Below are positions 1 to 9,589 of a stretch of DNA of 64,000 bases, piece by piece. Location of the stretch: NCBI RefSeq assembly GCF_003121585.1, contig NZ_QEOO01000015.1, forward strand, positions 1 through 64,000, read 5' to 3'. Position 1 is the first letter of the stretch. Each line of letters opens with the position of its first letter. This DNA is from Nocardioides speluncae (GTDB taxonomy: Bacteria > Actinomycetota > Actinomycetes > Propionibacteriales > Nocardioidaceae). The position numbers and the translations under genes were made by a program. The notes under the pieces are model-generated. The model saw only the letters and a program-made list of their open reading frames with translations, made no database searches and was not told where the DNA came from.

Positions 1-23
1 TCGGTGTAGTTCTTCCTGGCCAT
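1..23 (-). CDS. Start of an IS3-type transposase (OrfA-like), cut by the window edge
   Basis: Only the first seven codons are inside the window, read leftward from an ATG at 23-21: MARKNYT. A purine-rich GGAGAG lies about 15 nt upstream. This N-terminus is typical of small helix-turn-helix OrfA proteins of actinobacterial IS3-family elements, and an IS-like end lies just outside it. Seven residues are not proof; the call rests on this motif plus the nearby terminus. Confidence 0.4.
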
Positions 24-88
24 GGGTGGATCTTCTCGCTCTCCCCAGCAGAACTGCTGGATTCAAGCGTGTCCACGATCCGGGGTCA
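1..88. mobile_element. Edge of a probable IS3-family insertion sequence
   Basis: On the minus strand the element would begin near position 88 with TGACCCCGGATCGTGGACAC, a TG-starting, GC-rich end like IS3-type inverted repeats, followed about 65 bp later by the transposase ATG. The other end lies outside the window, so neither the matching repeat nor a target duplication can be seen. The boundary is approximate. Confidence 0.35.
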
Positions 89-215
89 GGCCCCCACCGA
101 CGGTCCCGAGGGCCCTGCCCACATGGCTGACCTCGTACGGCGCAGGCGCAGAGGCCGGACACACACCTTCACGGGGTGTCCGGCCCTCGTGCGTCCCGGC
201 CCTAAGGTTGCCGGC

Positions 216-1319
216 ATGCGACGTACCCCCGCCACCCTTCTCGTGGCCCTCTCGCTCACCGCCTCGGCGCTCAGCGCCTGCGGTGACGAGGGCGCTTCCG
301 ACAGCAACAGCAGTGAGGACCACCAGAAGCACGAGTGGCGGGTGGCCGGCGACCCGGACGCCACCGCGGACGAGATCATCGACGCCGGCAGCGCGGCGAG
401 CGTCGCGACGAGTGGCGGACAGACCCTTGTCACCTACCGGGTCGAGTCCGACGACGACGAGGGCCCGCAGCAGGGGGCCTGGCGGCTGTACGACGACCAG
501 GGCGAGCCGGTCGCCGACGAGAAGCTCGGGCAGGTCAGGGAGCAGGGCGCCGTGGCACGCGTCCGTGCGACCGACGGCGGCTTCCTGCTGGAGAGCTACA
601 CGGCGCCGGCACTGCTCCACGTCGCCGCGGACGGCACCACCACACCCGTCGAGGTGGCCAAGAAGCCGCGGCCGGTGCAGGCGGGCGACCTGCTCGTGCA
701 GGGGGCCGAGGACGGCAATCTCGTGTACCGCCCGTCCGACAACGCGGCGTACCAGCTGCCGAAGCTGCCCACCGACCAGCCGCAGCGGATCGCTATCGAC
801 GAGGAGGGCGTGGTCTGGGTCGTCCTCGACTGGGCCGACGACCAGGTGAAGCTGGCGTTCTCGCCCGGCGGCACCGGGCCGTGGACCAAGGACCGGCTAG
901 CCGCCGGCAAGGGCGGGTACCCGGTCTCCGAGATCCACACCGGGTCCGGCCGGCTGACGCTCGTCACCGGCCACGGCGGGGACGAGTACCCCGTGCTCGA
1001 CTCGATCTGGACCCGTCCAGCAGGCCCGGGCAAGGTGGCCTGGCAGTCGAGCCCGCTGACCGGTGCGGACGGGTTGAAGGCGCTCGATGTGTACCTGGAC
1101 ACGCTGTCCGACGGGCGACTGCTGCTCGAGGGCGACGCCGAGGGCGCGTGGCTCCAGCAGGCCTCCGGCGACTTCGCAGAGCTGAAGCTGCCGGACAACC
1201 TCGGCTTCTTCCACAGCGTCTCGGCCGCCGGTGACCGGCTCTACACCACCGGCACCGAGAGCGGCGCCTTCCTGGTCAGCGACGACTTCGGCGAGAGCTG
1301 GGACGAGTTCGAGCGCTGA
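216..1319 (+). CDS. Predicted lipoprotein with an Asp-box-like motif
   Basis: 367 aa. I chose the ATG at 216 because a lipoprotein signal follows at once (RRTP, a hydrophobic stretch, then LSAC as lipobox around residue 20) and because TAAGGT (203-208) sits 7 nt upstream as a -10 box, implying a leaderless mRNA. The mature part is acidic and has regularly spaced Trp/Gly-rich strands as in a beta-propeller. Its end carries SDDFGESWDEF, close to the Asp-box SxDxGxxW of BNR/sialidase-like repeats. It probably sits on the outer face of the membrane. No catalytic set is visible and the ligand is unknown. It converges with the next gene, 4 bp away. Confidence 0.75.
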   Translation: MRRTPATLLVALSLTASALSACGDEGASDSNSSEDHQKHEWRVAGDPDATADEIIDAGSAASVATSGGQTLVTYRVESDDDEGPQQGAWRLYDDQGEPVADEKLGQVREQGAVARVRATDGGFLLESYTAPALLHVAADGTTTPVEVAKKPRPVQAGDLLVQGAEDGNLVYRPSDNAAYQLPKLPTDQPQRIAIDEEGVVWVVLDWADDQVKLAFSPGGTGPWTKDRLAAGKGGYPVSEIHTGSGRLTLVTGHGGDEYPVLDSIWTRPAGPGKVAWQSSPLTGADGLKALDVYLDTLSDGRLLLEGDAEGAWLQQASGDFAELKLPDNLGFFHSVSAAGDRLYTTGTESGAFLVSDDFGESWDEFER

Positions 1320-1323
1320 CGCC

Positions 1324-2505
1324 TCACTCGCGCCACGCCCGAGTGATGCTGGTGTCTTCGGCGATCTCCGTGGTCGTCTGCAGGCCGATCGTCCCGACTC
1401 CCAGCTGCTGGTGGAGGTAGGCCCACTCGACCGCCGTCTCAACGGCAGCCAGCCTCGCCGGCACTCGGAAGCCGGTCTGGTGGAAGGCCACCAGCTGGTC
1501 CGGCCGCTGCTGGACCGCCCACACCTCCCCGGGTACGCCGGGAGCGGTCGGCGTCCACATCAGGTAGATCGGACCCGGGGCCGGAGGAAGCGGCGGTGCC
1601 ATCTCGGCGATGCCGGCCTCGTACTCCTCGAAGGGCGCGTACTCCTTGCAACGACCGCGGAACCGGTCGGTGGCGCACGGGTCGCCCTTCAGCCAGGCCG
1701 GCGGCTGACTCGTGGCCAGCCAGTCGATGACGATCGGCGCCGTACCCAGCCCACCGCCGTGCAGCCGCGCACCGAGCGCCCCCTCCCCGAACATCGCCTT
1801 CAGTGGCGACGGCTCGATCGACGAGAACTCGCCGTACCCACCCCGAGTCGAGAGGTACGCCGCAGCAAGGGCACGGTCGGTCGAGGGGACGATGTCGCGG
1901 GCGTCCGGGTCGGGCTCGCCGCCCTCCCAGTCGTCGAGCTCCTCGCCGGCGGCGACGGCGTCCGGGCTGGTACGCAGCCGCAGCAGCGGGTCGCCGGCGG
2001 CGGCGATCAGGTCCTCGGCTGCGACCACGAGAGTCTGCTCGCGCGGATCCTCCTCGGTGAGGACGCTGCCCGACTCGCTGACCCTGATCTCGTCATCGCC
2101 ACGGCGTACACGGACCCAGACGACGCCAGGATCCTCCTCCGGCTCCGCCGCCTGCCAGCCGAGCGTCATCGGTGTCCCGTCCTCGGCCTTCACCTCGATG
2201 CAGTCGACTGCGACCTCGCACATATCGTCCGCTTCACCCTCGGCCGGTTCGATCATGATCTGCACGGAGACCTCGCCGTAGTCGAGCTCAGCCCCCATCG
2301 CGTCGACGTACTGGTTGCCGCGGTCCATCGAGCGGCGGTGCTTGGTGCGCTCCGGGAGGTGCTCCAGGCCGATCGCGGCAATCGCCCGATCGGTGATCGG
2401 AACCCGCTCGCTCGCCTTCGGCAGCACCGCGTCGCTCAGATCGACGGACTCCTCGCCGCATGCCACGAGCACCAACAACATCCCGATCGCAGCGAGTCGT
2501 CGCAC
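1324..2505 (-). CDS. Predicted lipoprotein, paralogue of the next gene
   Basis: 393 aa from a GTG start. A short signal peptide ends in a lipobox (VLVAC near residue 16). After a linker comes SERVPITDRAIAAIGLEHLP, almost the same as DRVPITSRAIAAIALDHLP in the neighbour; LRTS, EDPGVV, LARLH-type and VWAVQQRPDQLVAF/VWVVQQRVDQVVAL blocks also match. A strong GGAGG lies inside the last codons of the upstream gene, 1 bp apart, so the two are probably co-transcribed. Function unknown. It looks like a tandem duplication that has diverged considerably. Confidence 0.75.
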   Translation of the reverse strand: MRRLAAIGMLLVLVACGEESVDLSDAVLPKASERVPITDRAIAAIGLEHLPERTKHRRSMDRGNQYVDAMGAELDYGEVSVQIMIEPAEGEADDMCEVAVDCIEVKAEDGTPMTLGWQAAEPEEDPGVVWVRVRRGDDEIRVSESGSVLTEEDPREQTLVVAAEDLIAAAGDPLLRLRTSPDAVAAGEELDDWEGGEPDPDARDIVPSTDRALAAAYLSTRGGYGEFSSIEPSPLKAMFGEGALGARLHGGGLGTAPIVIDWLATSQPPAWLKGDPCATDRFRGRCKEYAPFEEYEAGIAEMAPPLPPAPGPIYLMWTPTAPGVPGEVWAVQQRPDQLVAFHQTGFRVPARLAAVETAVEWAYLHQQLGVGTIGLQTTTEIAEDTSITRAWRE

Positions 2506-2506
2506 G

Positions 2507-3661
2507 TCAGCTCACCTCCTGCCACTTGCCGACGACGACGTCCGAGTCGGCGACGATCTCGAGCGTTGTCAGCCCGAGCACCGAGTTCGCGACGATGCCG
2601 CCCTGCCGGACCAGGTCGATCACCCGATGGACCTCCATCGCCCGGTGGGGGACGCGGAGGCCACTCCAGCGGAGCGCGACCACCTGGTCGACCCGCTGCT
2701 GCACCACCCAGATCTCGCCGCTCGGGCCGGGTCGCCACAGGATGTACACCGAGTTGTGGACAACCTTGCGGCGAGCGTCGCCGGTGAGCTCGGCGAAGGG
2801 CCAGGACGTGTCGCAGTAGCGGAAGCGCCTGCTCTCACACAGGTCGCCCGTCAGCCAGCTCGGACCCTCCTTGGCGGCCACGATGTCGAGGACACCGTCG
2901 CCGTGCAGGCGTGCGCCGATCGCACCAGCGCCGAAGTCCTTCTTCAGCGGTGACGGCTCGGCCCGGTTCACCTCGCCCGGGTCGCGCTGGTTCAGCAGGT
3001 ACGCCGCGGCCAGGTCGCGGTCGCGTGCGGGTACCACGTCGGACCCCGCCGGATTGCCCTCGTCCTCGTCCCACCTGTCCAGCCGCTCGCCTGCGTCGAC
3101 CGCCTCCTGGCTGGTCCGCAGCCGAAGCCGCGGGTCCTGGGCGATCTCGAGCGCCTGGTCCACCCACACTGACAGGTCCATCTCACGTGGATCGCCGAGG
3201 ATCTCCTCCTGCCCGTGCAGCTCGATCCGCACCCGCTCGTCGCCGCGGTCCAGCACGACATCCACCACTCCGGGGTCCTCCTCGGGCTCCAGCTCCTGCC
3301 AGCGCAGGAACATCGGCGAGCCGTCGTCGGCCTTCAGCTCCTCACAGCCGTCGTACGGCTGCGGGCACGGCTCCTCGTCCACACGTGGGGAGACGAGCAC
3401 GTCGAGAGAGACGTCGTCCTGCTCGCCGCCGTAGCCCAGGCGCGCTCCGGCCGCCCTCGGATCGTGGTCGACCGGACTCATCGGCTCACGCCGTTCGGTG
3501 TCAGCAGGGAGGTGGTCCAGCGCGATCGCGGCGATCGCACGTGAGGTGATCGGCACCCGGTCGCTCTCCGGCGGCAACGAGGTACCGGTGTCGGCCGCGG
3601 GGCCGGCGTCGTCGCACGCCATGAGCGTCAGCAGCAGTCCGACCAGGACCAGATGTCTCAT
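2507..3661 (-). CDS. Predicted lipoprotein, paralogue of the previous gene
   Basis: 384 aa. An upstream extension is open to 3994, but the ATG at 3661 is preferred: it has GAGGAAC just upstream and starts a lipoprotein signal (MRHLVLVGLLLTLMACDD, lipobox LMAC). The body shares ordered blocks with the downstream paralogue, including SRAIAAIALDHLP, LRTSQEAVDAGE, SPLKKDFGAGAIGARLHGDG and IWVVQQRVDQVVAL. It is the promoter-proximal member of the two-gene unit. I recognise no known domain; extracytoplasmic and membrane-anchored is the only safe statement. Confidence 0.75.
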   Translation of the reverse strand: MRHLVLVGLLLTLMACDDAGPAADTGTSLPPESDRVPITSRAIAAIALDHLPADTERREPMSPVDHDPRAAGARLGYGGEQDDVSLDVLVSPRVDEEPCPQPYDGCEELKADDGSPMFLRWQELEPEEDPGVVDVVLDRGDERVRIELHGQEEILGDPREMDLSVWVDQALEIAQDPRLRLRTSQEAVDAGERLDRWDEDEGNPAGSDVVPARDRDLAAAYLLNQRDPGEVNRAEPSPLKKDFGAGAIGARLHGDGVLDIVAAKEGPSWLTGDLCESRRFRYCDTSWPFAELTGDARRKVVHNSVYILWRPGPSGEIWVVQQRVDQVVALRWSGLRVPHRAMEVHRVIDLVRQGGIVANSVLGLTTLEIVADSDVVVGKWQEVS

Positions 3662-3719
3662 GTGTTCCTCAACGAGGTGAGGATGTCGTTGGGTTGCAGG
3701 GGTGCGCCATTGACTTCGA

Positions 3720-4712
3720 TCAGCCAAGATTCGCTGCTGCTTGACGGGCAAGCGCGAGCGCCTGGCGCGCCCAGGCGGGCGACGCACCGGCCAGGCCGCA
3801 GGTCGGCGTGACGACGAGTCGGTCGCCGACTTCCGCCGGGTCGAGGCCGAGCATGTCGAGCCAGCGCAGCACCTGTTCGGTGAGTCCCTTCTCGGTCGGC
3901 GCGGTGACCGGATCCAGCGCGGGTAGGACGCCGAGCAGCACCCGCTCACCCGCCTCCAGCGCCTCGGCGAGCCCGTCGTACGCGCTCGCGGCAACCGTGG
4001 TCAGATCCACCGACAGGCCGCGAGCGCCGGACTTGCGGAGCAGGTCGACCGGCACGTCACGGGCGCAGCAGTGCACGACCGGCGTCGCGCCGGACTCGCT
4101 GATCGCGGCGAGCACCCACTCGAGTGCCTCCGACGCGACCGGCAGGTCGACCGACCGGTGCCGATGAAAACCGGACGCGGTCGGCACCTCCCCGGAAAGT
4201 ACGGCGGGCAGCGCCGGCTCGTCGACCTGGACCAGCAGCTCGGTGACGCCGGGCAGCCGGCGAAGGACGTCGGCGACATGGGTGCGCACCCCCTCGGCCA
4301 GCGCCTGGGCTAGATCGCGGCGGGCTCCGAAGTCGGACAGCACCCGGTCCCCGCGCGGCTTCTCGACGGTCGCGGCCAGCGTCCACGGGCCGGCGACCTG
4401 CACCTTGAACGCGCCTTCGTAGCCGGCCGCCTGCTCTTCCAGCCCGTCCAGGTCCTGGGCGAGCTGCGAGCGGGCCCGCCGGTGGTCGATGCCGGGGGCG
4501 TCGGTGAGCCGCCAGCCGGCGGGCTGCAGGTCGGCGCCGAGCTCGGAGACGATCGCCAGCGCGCGGCCGGTCAGGTCGGCGGGCGCACCGCGGCCGGGCA
4601 CCTCGGGCAGGTGGGGCAGGTCGGGCACCTCGCCGAGCACCACCCGCAACGCCTCGGCGTACGCCGCATCGTCGTCGCCGGGATACGACCCGACGCCGGT
4701 CGCCAACGTCAC
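3720..4712 (-). CDS. MetE-like cobalamin-independent methionine synthase domain protein
   Basis: 330 aa, GTG start overlapping the mnmA stop by 4 bp. It matches the UROD/MetE-like C-terminal barrel: GVGSYPGDD at the start, VQVDEPALP mid-protein, a VVHCCARD segment and VTPTCGLAG near the end. These correspond to the zinc-binding His/Cys and Glu positions of MetE catalytic domains. Full MetE is about 750 aa; this has only the catalytic half and no N-terminal folate-handling domain, so its methyl donor may differ. Actinobacteria commonly carry this short form directly after mnmA. Start and end are firm; the substrate is inferred. Confidence 0.8.
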   Translation of the reverse strand: MTLATGVGSYPGDDDAAYAEALRVVLGEVPDLPHLPEVPGRGAPADLTGRALAIVSELGADLQPAGWRLTDAPGIDHRRARSQLAQDLDGLEEQAAGYEGAFKVQVAGPWTLAATVEKPRGDRVLSDFGARRDLAQALAEGVRTHVADVLRRLPGVTELLVQVDEPALPAVLSGEVPTASGFHRHRSVDLPVASEALEWVLAAISESGATPVVHCCARDVPVDLLRKSGARGLSVDLTTVAASAYDGLAEALEAGERVLLGVLPALDPVTAPTEKGLTEQVLRWLDMLGLDPAEVGDRLVVTPTCGLAGASPAWARQALALARQAAANLG

Positions 4713-5821
4713 GCGAGCGCCTCGCTGCGCGCGGTCTCGGCGATGGTGGCCGAGCCGACCACGCGGGTGCCGTCGTAGATCACCGCGGCTTGGCCGGGCG
4801 CGATCCCCTCGGCCGGGTCCAGCAGCTCAATGTCGACCTGGCTGTCCACCGTCGCCACGGTCGCGCGGTGCTCGCCGCCGTGGGCGCGCAGCTGGACGGT
4901 GACGTCGGGACCCGCCAGACGAGACGGGACGGTGCCGCACCAGCGCGCCTTGATGCCCCGGATCCGGTCGATCCGCAGCCGCTCGCGGGAGCCGACCGTG
5001 ACGGTGCCGGAGACCGGCTCGATGTCGAGCACGAAGCGCGGCTTCCCGTCCGGCGCAGGGCGGCCGATCCGCAGACCCTTGCGCTGGCCGATGGTGAAGC
5101 CGAACGTACCTTCGTGCTGGCCGAGCACCTCGCCGGACGTCGCGTCGACGATGTCACCGCCGTGGTTGGGAGCCTGTTCACCGAGCTTCTCGCGCAGCCA
5201 GCCGGCGTTGTCGCCATCGGCGACGAAGCAGATGTCGTGGCTGTCGGGCTTGTCGGCGACCAGCAGTCCGCGCTCCTCGGCCTCGCGGCGTACGTCGGTC
5301 TTCACCGAGTCGCCCAGCGGGAACAGCGAGTGGGCGAGCTGCTCCTGGGTGAGTACGCCGAGCACGTAGGACTGGTCCTTGCCGTGGTCGACCGCGCGGT
5401 GCATCTCGATCAGCCCGTCGTCGCCGCGCCGCAGCTGTGCGTAGTGCCCAGTAGCGACCGCGTCGAAGCCCAGCGCGATCGCCCGGTCGAGGACCGCGGC
5501 GAACTTGATCTTCTCGTTGCAGCGCAGGCACGGGTTGGGGGTGCGGCCGGCGGCGTACTCGCTCATGAAGTCCTCGACCACGTCCTCGTGGAAGCGGTCG
5601 CTCATGTCCCACACGTAGAACGGGATGCCGATCACGTCGGCCGCGCGGCGGGCGTCGTTGGCGTCCTCGATGGTGCAGCAGCCACGGGCGCCGGTGCGGT
5701 ACGACTTGGGGTTGCGCGAGAGAGCGAGGTGGATGCCGGTGACGTCGTGGCCGGCCTCGGCCGCCCGCGCGGCCGCCACCGCCGAGTCGACCCCGCCGGA
5801 CATCGCAGCGAGCACCTTCAC
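4709..5821 (-). CDS. mnmA: tRNA-specific 2-thiouridylase MnmA
   Basis: 370 aa, normal length. It makes the 2-thio group of U34 in tRNAs for Lys, Glu and Gln by adenylating the uridine and transferring persulfide sulfur. Visible features: the PP-loop SGGVDSAVA at residues 9-17, [13 protein letters not shown] with the first catalytic Cys, and [11 protein letters not shown] with the second. The C-terminal beta-barrel ([17 protein letters not shown]) is present. It starts with GTG, overlapping the desulfurase stop by 4 bp. That gene is the obvious sulfur donor, so the pair forms a short sulfur-relay operon. Confidence 0.95.
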   Translation of the reverse strand: MKVLAAMSGGVDSAVAAARAAEAGHDVTGIHLALSRNPKSYRTGARGCCTIEDANDARRAADVIGIPFYVWDMSDRFHEDVVEDFMSEYAAGRTPNPCLRCNEKIKFAAVLDRAIALGFDAVATGHYAQLRRGDDGLIEMHRAVDHGKDQSYVLGVLTQEQLAHSLFPLGDSVKTDVRREAEERGLLVADKPDSHDICFVADGDNAGWLREKLGEQAPNHGGDIVDATSGEVLGQHEGTFGFTIGQRKGLRIGRPAPDGKPRFVLDIEPVSGTVTVGSRERLRIDRIRGIKARWCGTVPSRLAGPDVTVQLRAHGGEHRATVATVDSQVDIELLDPAEGIAPGQAAVIYDGTRVVGSATIAETARSEALA

Positions 5822-6999
5822 GACTTGATCCCCGCGGCTCGCGCCCGCTCCACGGCCGGGCCGATCGCCTCGACCAGCGCGTCAACGTCCTCCTGGGTCG
5901 AGGTGTGGCCGAGCGAGAACCGCAGCGAGCTGCGCGCCTCGGCGTCGGTGCAGCCCATCGCCAGCAGCACGTGCGACGGCTGCGGTACGCCGGCCGAGCA
6001 TGCCGAGCCGGTCGAGCACTCGATGCCGCGCGCGTCGAGCAGCATTAGCAGCGAGTCGCCCTCGCAGCCGGGGAAGGCGAGGTGGGCGATGCCGGGAAGC
6101 CGATGGTCCGGGTTGCCGCGCGGTACGGCGTCCGGGACCACCTCGAGCACGCGGCGTACCAGGTCGTCGCGGAGCGCGCCGACCCGCACCGCGTGGTCGG
6201 CCTGCTCCTTGACCGCGACCTCGACGGCCGCGGCGAACCCGGCGATCGCCGGAGTGTCGATGGTGCCGCTGCGGATGTCGCGCTCCTGGCCGCCGCCGTG
6301 GACCAGCGGGGTGACCTCCAGCTCGCGCCGGACCACCAGCGCGCCGACGCCGTACGGGCCGCCGAGCTTGTGTCCGGTCAGGGTCAGCGCGTCGACGCCG
6401 GACGCCGCGAAGCCGACGGGCACCGCACCCACCGCCTGGACGGCGTCGGTGTGCACCGGGATGCCGTGCTCGCCAGCGATGGCGACCACCTCGTCGACCG
6501 GCTGGAGGGTGCCGACCTCGTTGTTGGCCCACATCACCGACACGAGCGAGACGGTGTCCGGCTCGCGCACGACGGCCGCCCTGAAGGCGGCCACGTCGAG
6601 CCGGCCGGTGTCGTCGACCGGCAGCAGCTCGATCTCCGCGCCGGACCCGCGCAGCCATTCGAGCGGGTCGAGGACGGCGTGGTGCTCGACCGCGGTGGTC
6701 AGGATCCGGGTACGGCGCGGGTCGGCGGCGTGCCGCGACCAGTGGATGCCCTTCAGCGCCAGGTTGTCGGCCTCGGTCCCGCCCGAGGTGAACACGATCT
6801 CTCCGGGCCGGCAGCCGAGCGCCTGGGCGATCCGCTCTCGCGACTCCTCGACCACCCGGCGGGCGTGTCGGCCGGATGCGTGCAGCGACGACGGGTTGCC
6901 GGTGCTGGTGAGCTGGGAGGTCAGCGCCTCGACCGCAGCCGGCAGCATCGGCGTGGTTGCTGCATGGTCGAGGTAGACGGTGGTCTCAGGGGCGCTCAT
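5818..6999 (-). CDS. Cysteine desulfurase, IscS/NifS type
   Basis: 393 aa. A PLP enzyme that takes sulfur from L-cysteine as an enzyme-bound persulfide. Motifs: YLDHAATTP at the N-terminus, [12 protein letters not shown] for cofactor phosphate binding, VEHHAVL, the PLP lysine in [11 protein letters not shown], and the reactive Cys in [10 protein letters not shown]. The ATG at 6999 has GGGAGG 3 nt upstream. It is the first gene of a three-gene minus-strand unit (desulfurase, mnmA, MetE-like) and is divergent from the protease-nuclease gene. Supply of sulfur for tRNA thiolation is the likely role; Fe-S assembly cannot be excluded. Confidence 0.93.
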   Translation of the reverse strand: MSAPETTVYLDHAATTPMLPAAVEALTSQLTSTGNPSSLHASGRHARRVVEESRERIAQALGCRPGEIVFTSGGTEADNLALKGIHWSRHAADPRRTRILTTAVEHHAVLDPLEWLRGSGAEIELLPVDDTGRLDVAAFRAAVVREPDTVSLVSVMWANNEVGTLQPVDEVVAIAGEHGIPVHTDAVQAVGAVPVGFAASGVDALTLTGHKLGGPYGVGALVVRRELEVTPLVHGGGQERDIRSGTIDTPAIAGFAAAVEVAVKEQADHAVRVGALRDDLVRRVLEVVPDAVPRGNPDHRLPGIAHLAFPGCEGDSLLMLLDARGIECSTGSACSAGVPQPSHVLLAMGCTDAEARSSLRFSLGHTSTQEDVDALVEAIGPAVERARAAGIKS

Positions 7000-7099
7000 C
7001 GCCTCCCAAGGGTACGGCGCTACGCATACCTCTGGTAAATGGCGCGAGTGTTAACCGAAGCAGACGTATCCGAGGTGTTATCAGACCCTCCTCACAGAC

Positions 7100-9289
7100 A
7101 TGGTGCTTCCCGACAACCTCCTCGCCGCGACCACCGAGCGGTTCGAGGAACGCACGGCCGAGCGCGCCGAGGTCGAGCAGAAGCTCGACGAGGTGAAGGC
7201 CGGCCGCGCCAGCGTGCTGGAGGTGGACTCCCCCGAGCGGGTCGCGCTGCGTGGCCAGCGGGTCGCAGCCCGCGACACCCTCGACGCCTCACCGGTCCCG
7301 GCCACCGAGAGCCCCGAGGTCCTCGAGCGGATCATCGACGGCAGCAACCTGCTGGCGGTGGCCTTCCTGGAGCTCGGCGCCCGGGTGGCCTCGACGGTCG
7401 GCCGGATCAACGTCCGTGACCAGGTGCAGCTGCGCGGCTTCGGCACCGGCTTCCTGGCCGCGCCGCGGGTGCTGATGACCAACAACCACGTGCTCTCCGA
7501 CGCGGGCGAGGCCCGGTTCTCCCAGGTCGAGTTCGACCTGCAGAACGACATCGACGGCCGGCCGCGCCCGACGTACAGCTTCGACCTGCTGCCCGACGAG
7601 CTCTTCCTCACCAACCGCGAGCTCGACGTGACCATGGTCGCCGTCGCGCCCCGCTCCCGCGCGGACAGTACGGCGCCGCAGCGCGACCTGGCGGACTTCG
7701 GCAGCAACCGGCTCAGCCGCCTGCAGGGCAAGATTCTGCTCGGCGAGAGCATCAACATCATCCAGCACCCCGAGGGCCAGCCGAAGCAGCTGGCGCTGCA
7801 GCAGAACGAGTTGGTCGACCGGTTCGACGCCTTCCTGCACTACCGCAGCGACACCTCGCCCGGCTCGTCCGGGTCGCCGCTGTTCAACAACCAGTGGGAA
7901 GTGCTCGGCCTGCACCACTCCGGCGTACCGGCCAAGGACGCGCAGGGCCGGATCCTCGCCGTCGACGGCTCGGTCTGGGACCGCTCGATGGGCGACGACA
8001 AGATCAAGTGGATCGCCAACGAGGGGATCCGGATCTCCAGCGTGATCTCGTTCGCCGAGACCGAGGCCCCGAACCTCCCGCCGGCCGCCCGCGACCTGCT
8101 GCGGCTGGTCATCGACCCCGGCCCGGAGACCACCCCGATCACTCCCCTCCCAGCCGGAGTCGGCATCATCCCTGTCCCAGCCCCACCAAGCCCAGCCACG
8201 CTCGTCGGGTCCACCGAGACGCCGGCCGCGGCGACCACCACCTCGGTCGTCGCGGCCGCCCCGACGGCGGTCGCCCCGCAGGCGCCCGCTGGTACGGCGG
8301 ACGTCACCGTCACGGTGCCGCTCAGGATCACCGTCCAGCTGGCCGGCCAGTCCGCTGCCGCGGTCACCCAGGCGGCGCCGGTCGCTGCGCCCGCCCTGGT
8401 CGAGGCGGTCAGCATCGACCCGGACTACACGACCCGCGCCGGCTACGACCCGGAGTTCACCGGCCTGACCGTGCCGCTGCCCGAGCTCACTGCCCAGCAG
8501 CGCGAGCAGGTCGCGATGAACCAGCAGCCGCTGCCCGGCCGCGATCCCGCCGTACTCGACTACCACCACTACAGCCTGGTCATGCACCGCGGCCGCCGGA
8601 TCGCGTGGTACTCCGTGGTCAACATCGAGGGTGCGCTCTCGATGGAGCTCAACCGGGACCGCGACAAGTGGATCTTCGACCCGCGGATCGACCGCGAGGC
8701 GCAGATGGGCCCGGAGATCTACGAGGACAACGACTTCGACCGCGGCCATCTGGTACGGCGTCTCGACCCGGCCTGGGGCTCGGTGGAGAAGATCGCCCGG
8801 GTCGCCAACGACGACACCTTCCACTTCACCAACTGCTCGCCGCAACACAAGTTCTTCAACCAGGGCAAGACGCTGTGGGCCGGCCTCGAGGACCACCTGC
8901 TGCACGGCGCCCGCGCGGCCAAGCAGCGGATCACGGTGTTCAACGGCCCGGTGCTCAAGCCCGCCGACCCGATCTTCCGTGGTGTCCAGATCCCGCTGGC
9001 CTACTGGAAGGTGGTTGCCTTCCGGACCGCCGAGGGCAAGGGCGCCAGCGCGGCGTTCCTGATCAGCCAGAAGGAGCTGGTCGAGAAGGAGCTGGAGGCG
9101 GCGTTCGCGCCCGAGACCTTCCAGGTGCCGGTCCGCAGCATCGCCTCCCTGACCTCACTGGACTTCTCCCACCTGCGCGAGTTCGACTCGCTCGACGGCG
9201 AGCGCGAGGAGTCCGACGTGGTCGAGGAGTCCACCGACCTCCCCCTCCCCGGCGTCCGCCTCGGCTCGTACGACGACCTCCGCCTCTAA
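7100..9289 (+). CDS. Trypsin-like protease fused to a DNA/RNA non-specific endonuclease
   Basis: 729 aa. Residues 1-80 are charged and probably helical (ERFEERTAERAEVEQKLDEV). Residues 95-320 form a trypsin-like serine protease: His130 in TNNHVL, Asp176 in ELDVTMVAV and Ser257 in GSSGSP. An Ala/Pro/Thr linker spans about 345-435. Residues 500-690 are a NUC-family (Serratia nuclease/EndoG type) domain: FDRGHLVRR with His550, metal-binding candidates Asn578 and Asn587 in FNQGKTLWAGLE, and Glu597. All key residues are present, so both domains look active. No signal peptide or membrane segment is seen, suggesting a cytoplasmic protein. A clear ribosome site is absent; the ATG at 7100 is the first suitable start. 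Possible proteolytic control of the nuclease is inference. Confidence 0.85.
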   Translation: MVLPDNLLAATTERFEERTAERAEVEQKLDEVKAGRASVLEVDSPERVALRGQRVAARDTLDASPVPATESPEVLERIIDGSNLLAVAFLELGARVASTVGRINVRDQVQLRGFGTGFLAAPRVLMTNNHVLSDAGEARFSQVEFDLQNDIDGRPRPTYSFDLLPDELFLTNRELDVTMVAVAPRSRADSTAPQRDLADFGSNRLSRLQGKILLGESINIIQHPEGQPKQLALQQNELVDRFDAFLHYRSDTSPGSSGSPLFNNQWEVLGLHHSGVPAKDAQGRILAVDGSVWDRSMGDDKIKWIANEGIRISSVISFAETEAPNLPPAARDLLRLVIDPGPETTPITPLPAGVGIIPVPAPPSPATLVGSTETPAAATTTSVVAAAPTAVAPQAPAGTADVTVTVPLRITVQLAGQSAAAVTQAAPVAAPALVEAVSIDPDYTTRAGYDPEFTGLTVPLPELTAQQREQVAMNQQPLPGRDPAVLDYHHYSLVMHRGRRIAWYSVVNIEGALSMELNRDRDKWIFDPRIDREAQMGPEIYEDNDFDRGHLVRRLDPAWGSVEKIARVANDDTFHFTNCSPQHKFFNQGKTLWAGLEDHLLHGARAAKQRITVFNGPVLKPADPIFRGVQIPLAYWKVVAFRTAEGKGASAAFLISQKELVEKELEAAFAPETFQVPVRSIASLTSLDFSHLREFDSLDGEREESDVVEESTDLPLPGVRLGSYDDLRL

Positions 9290-9292
9290 CCC

Positions 9293-9585
9293 GACCCGGC
9301 CCGTCTTCACCCGTCAGCACGCCGACCCGGCCCGTCTTCACCCGTCAGCACGTCGACCCGGCCCGTCTTCACATGTCAGGCCAGCGACCCGGCCCGTGTT
9401 GACACGTTCTGCGTGAACACGAGCCGGGTCACCGTCGTACAGCGTCAACACGAGCCGGGTCAACGCCGTACAGCGTCAACACGAGCCGGGTCAGCGCCGT
9501 ACGGCGTCAACACGAGCCGGGTCAGCGCCGTACGGCGTCAACACGGGCCGGGTCAGCGCCGTACAGCGTCAACGCGGGCCGGGTC
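9293..9585. repeat. 31-bp-phased inverted-repeat array between convergent genes
   Basis: Four copies of a GACCCGGCCCGT arm start at 9293, 9324, 9355 and 9386, exactly 31 bp apart. They are followed by six copies of the reverse-complement core GCCGGGTC ending at 9430, 9461, 9492, 9523, 9554 and 9585, also exactly 31 bp apart. The innermost pair (9386-9430) forms a 45-nt hairpin with GACCCGGC and CGTGTT matched by AACACG and GCCGGGTC. The array fills the whole gap between the protease-nuclease gene and the EEP gene. It probably began as one bidirectional terminator whose arms multiplied. Confidence 0.85.
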
Positions 9586-9589
9586 GGCG

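Noticed and set aside
9293..9585. Possible CRISPR array (regular 31-bp repeats)
   Set aside because: Repeats are contiguous with no unique spacers and switch orientation in the middle; no cas genes are near.
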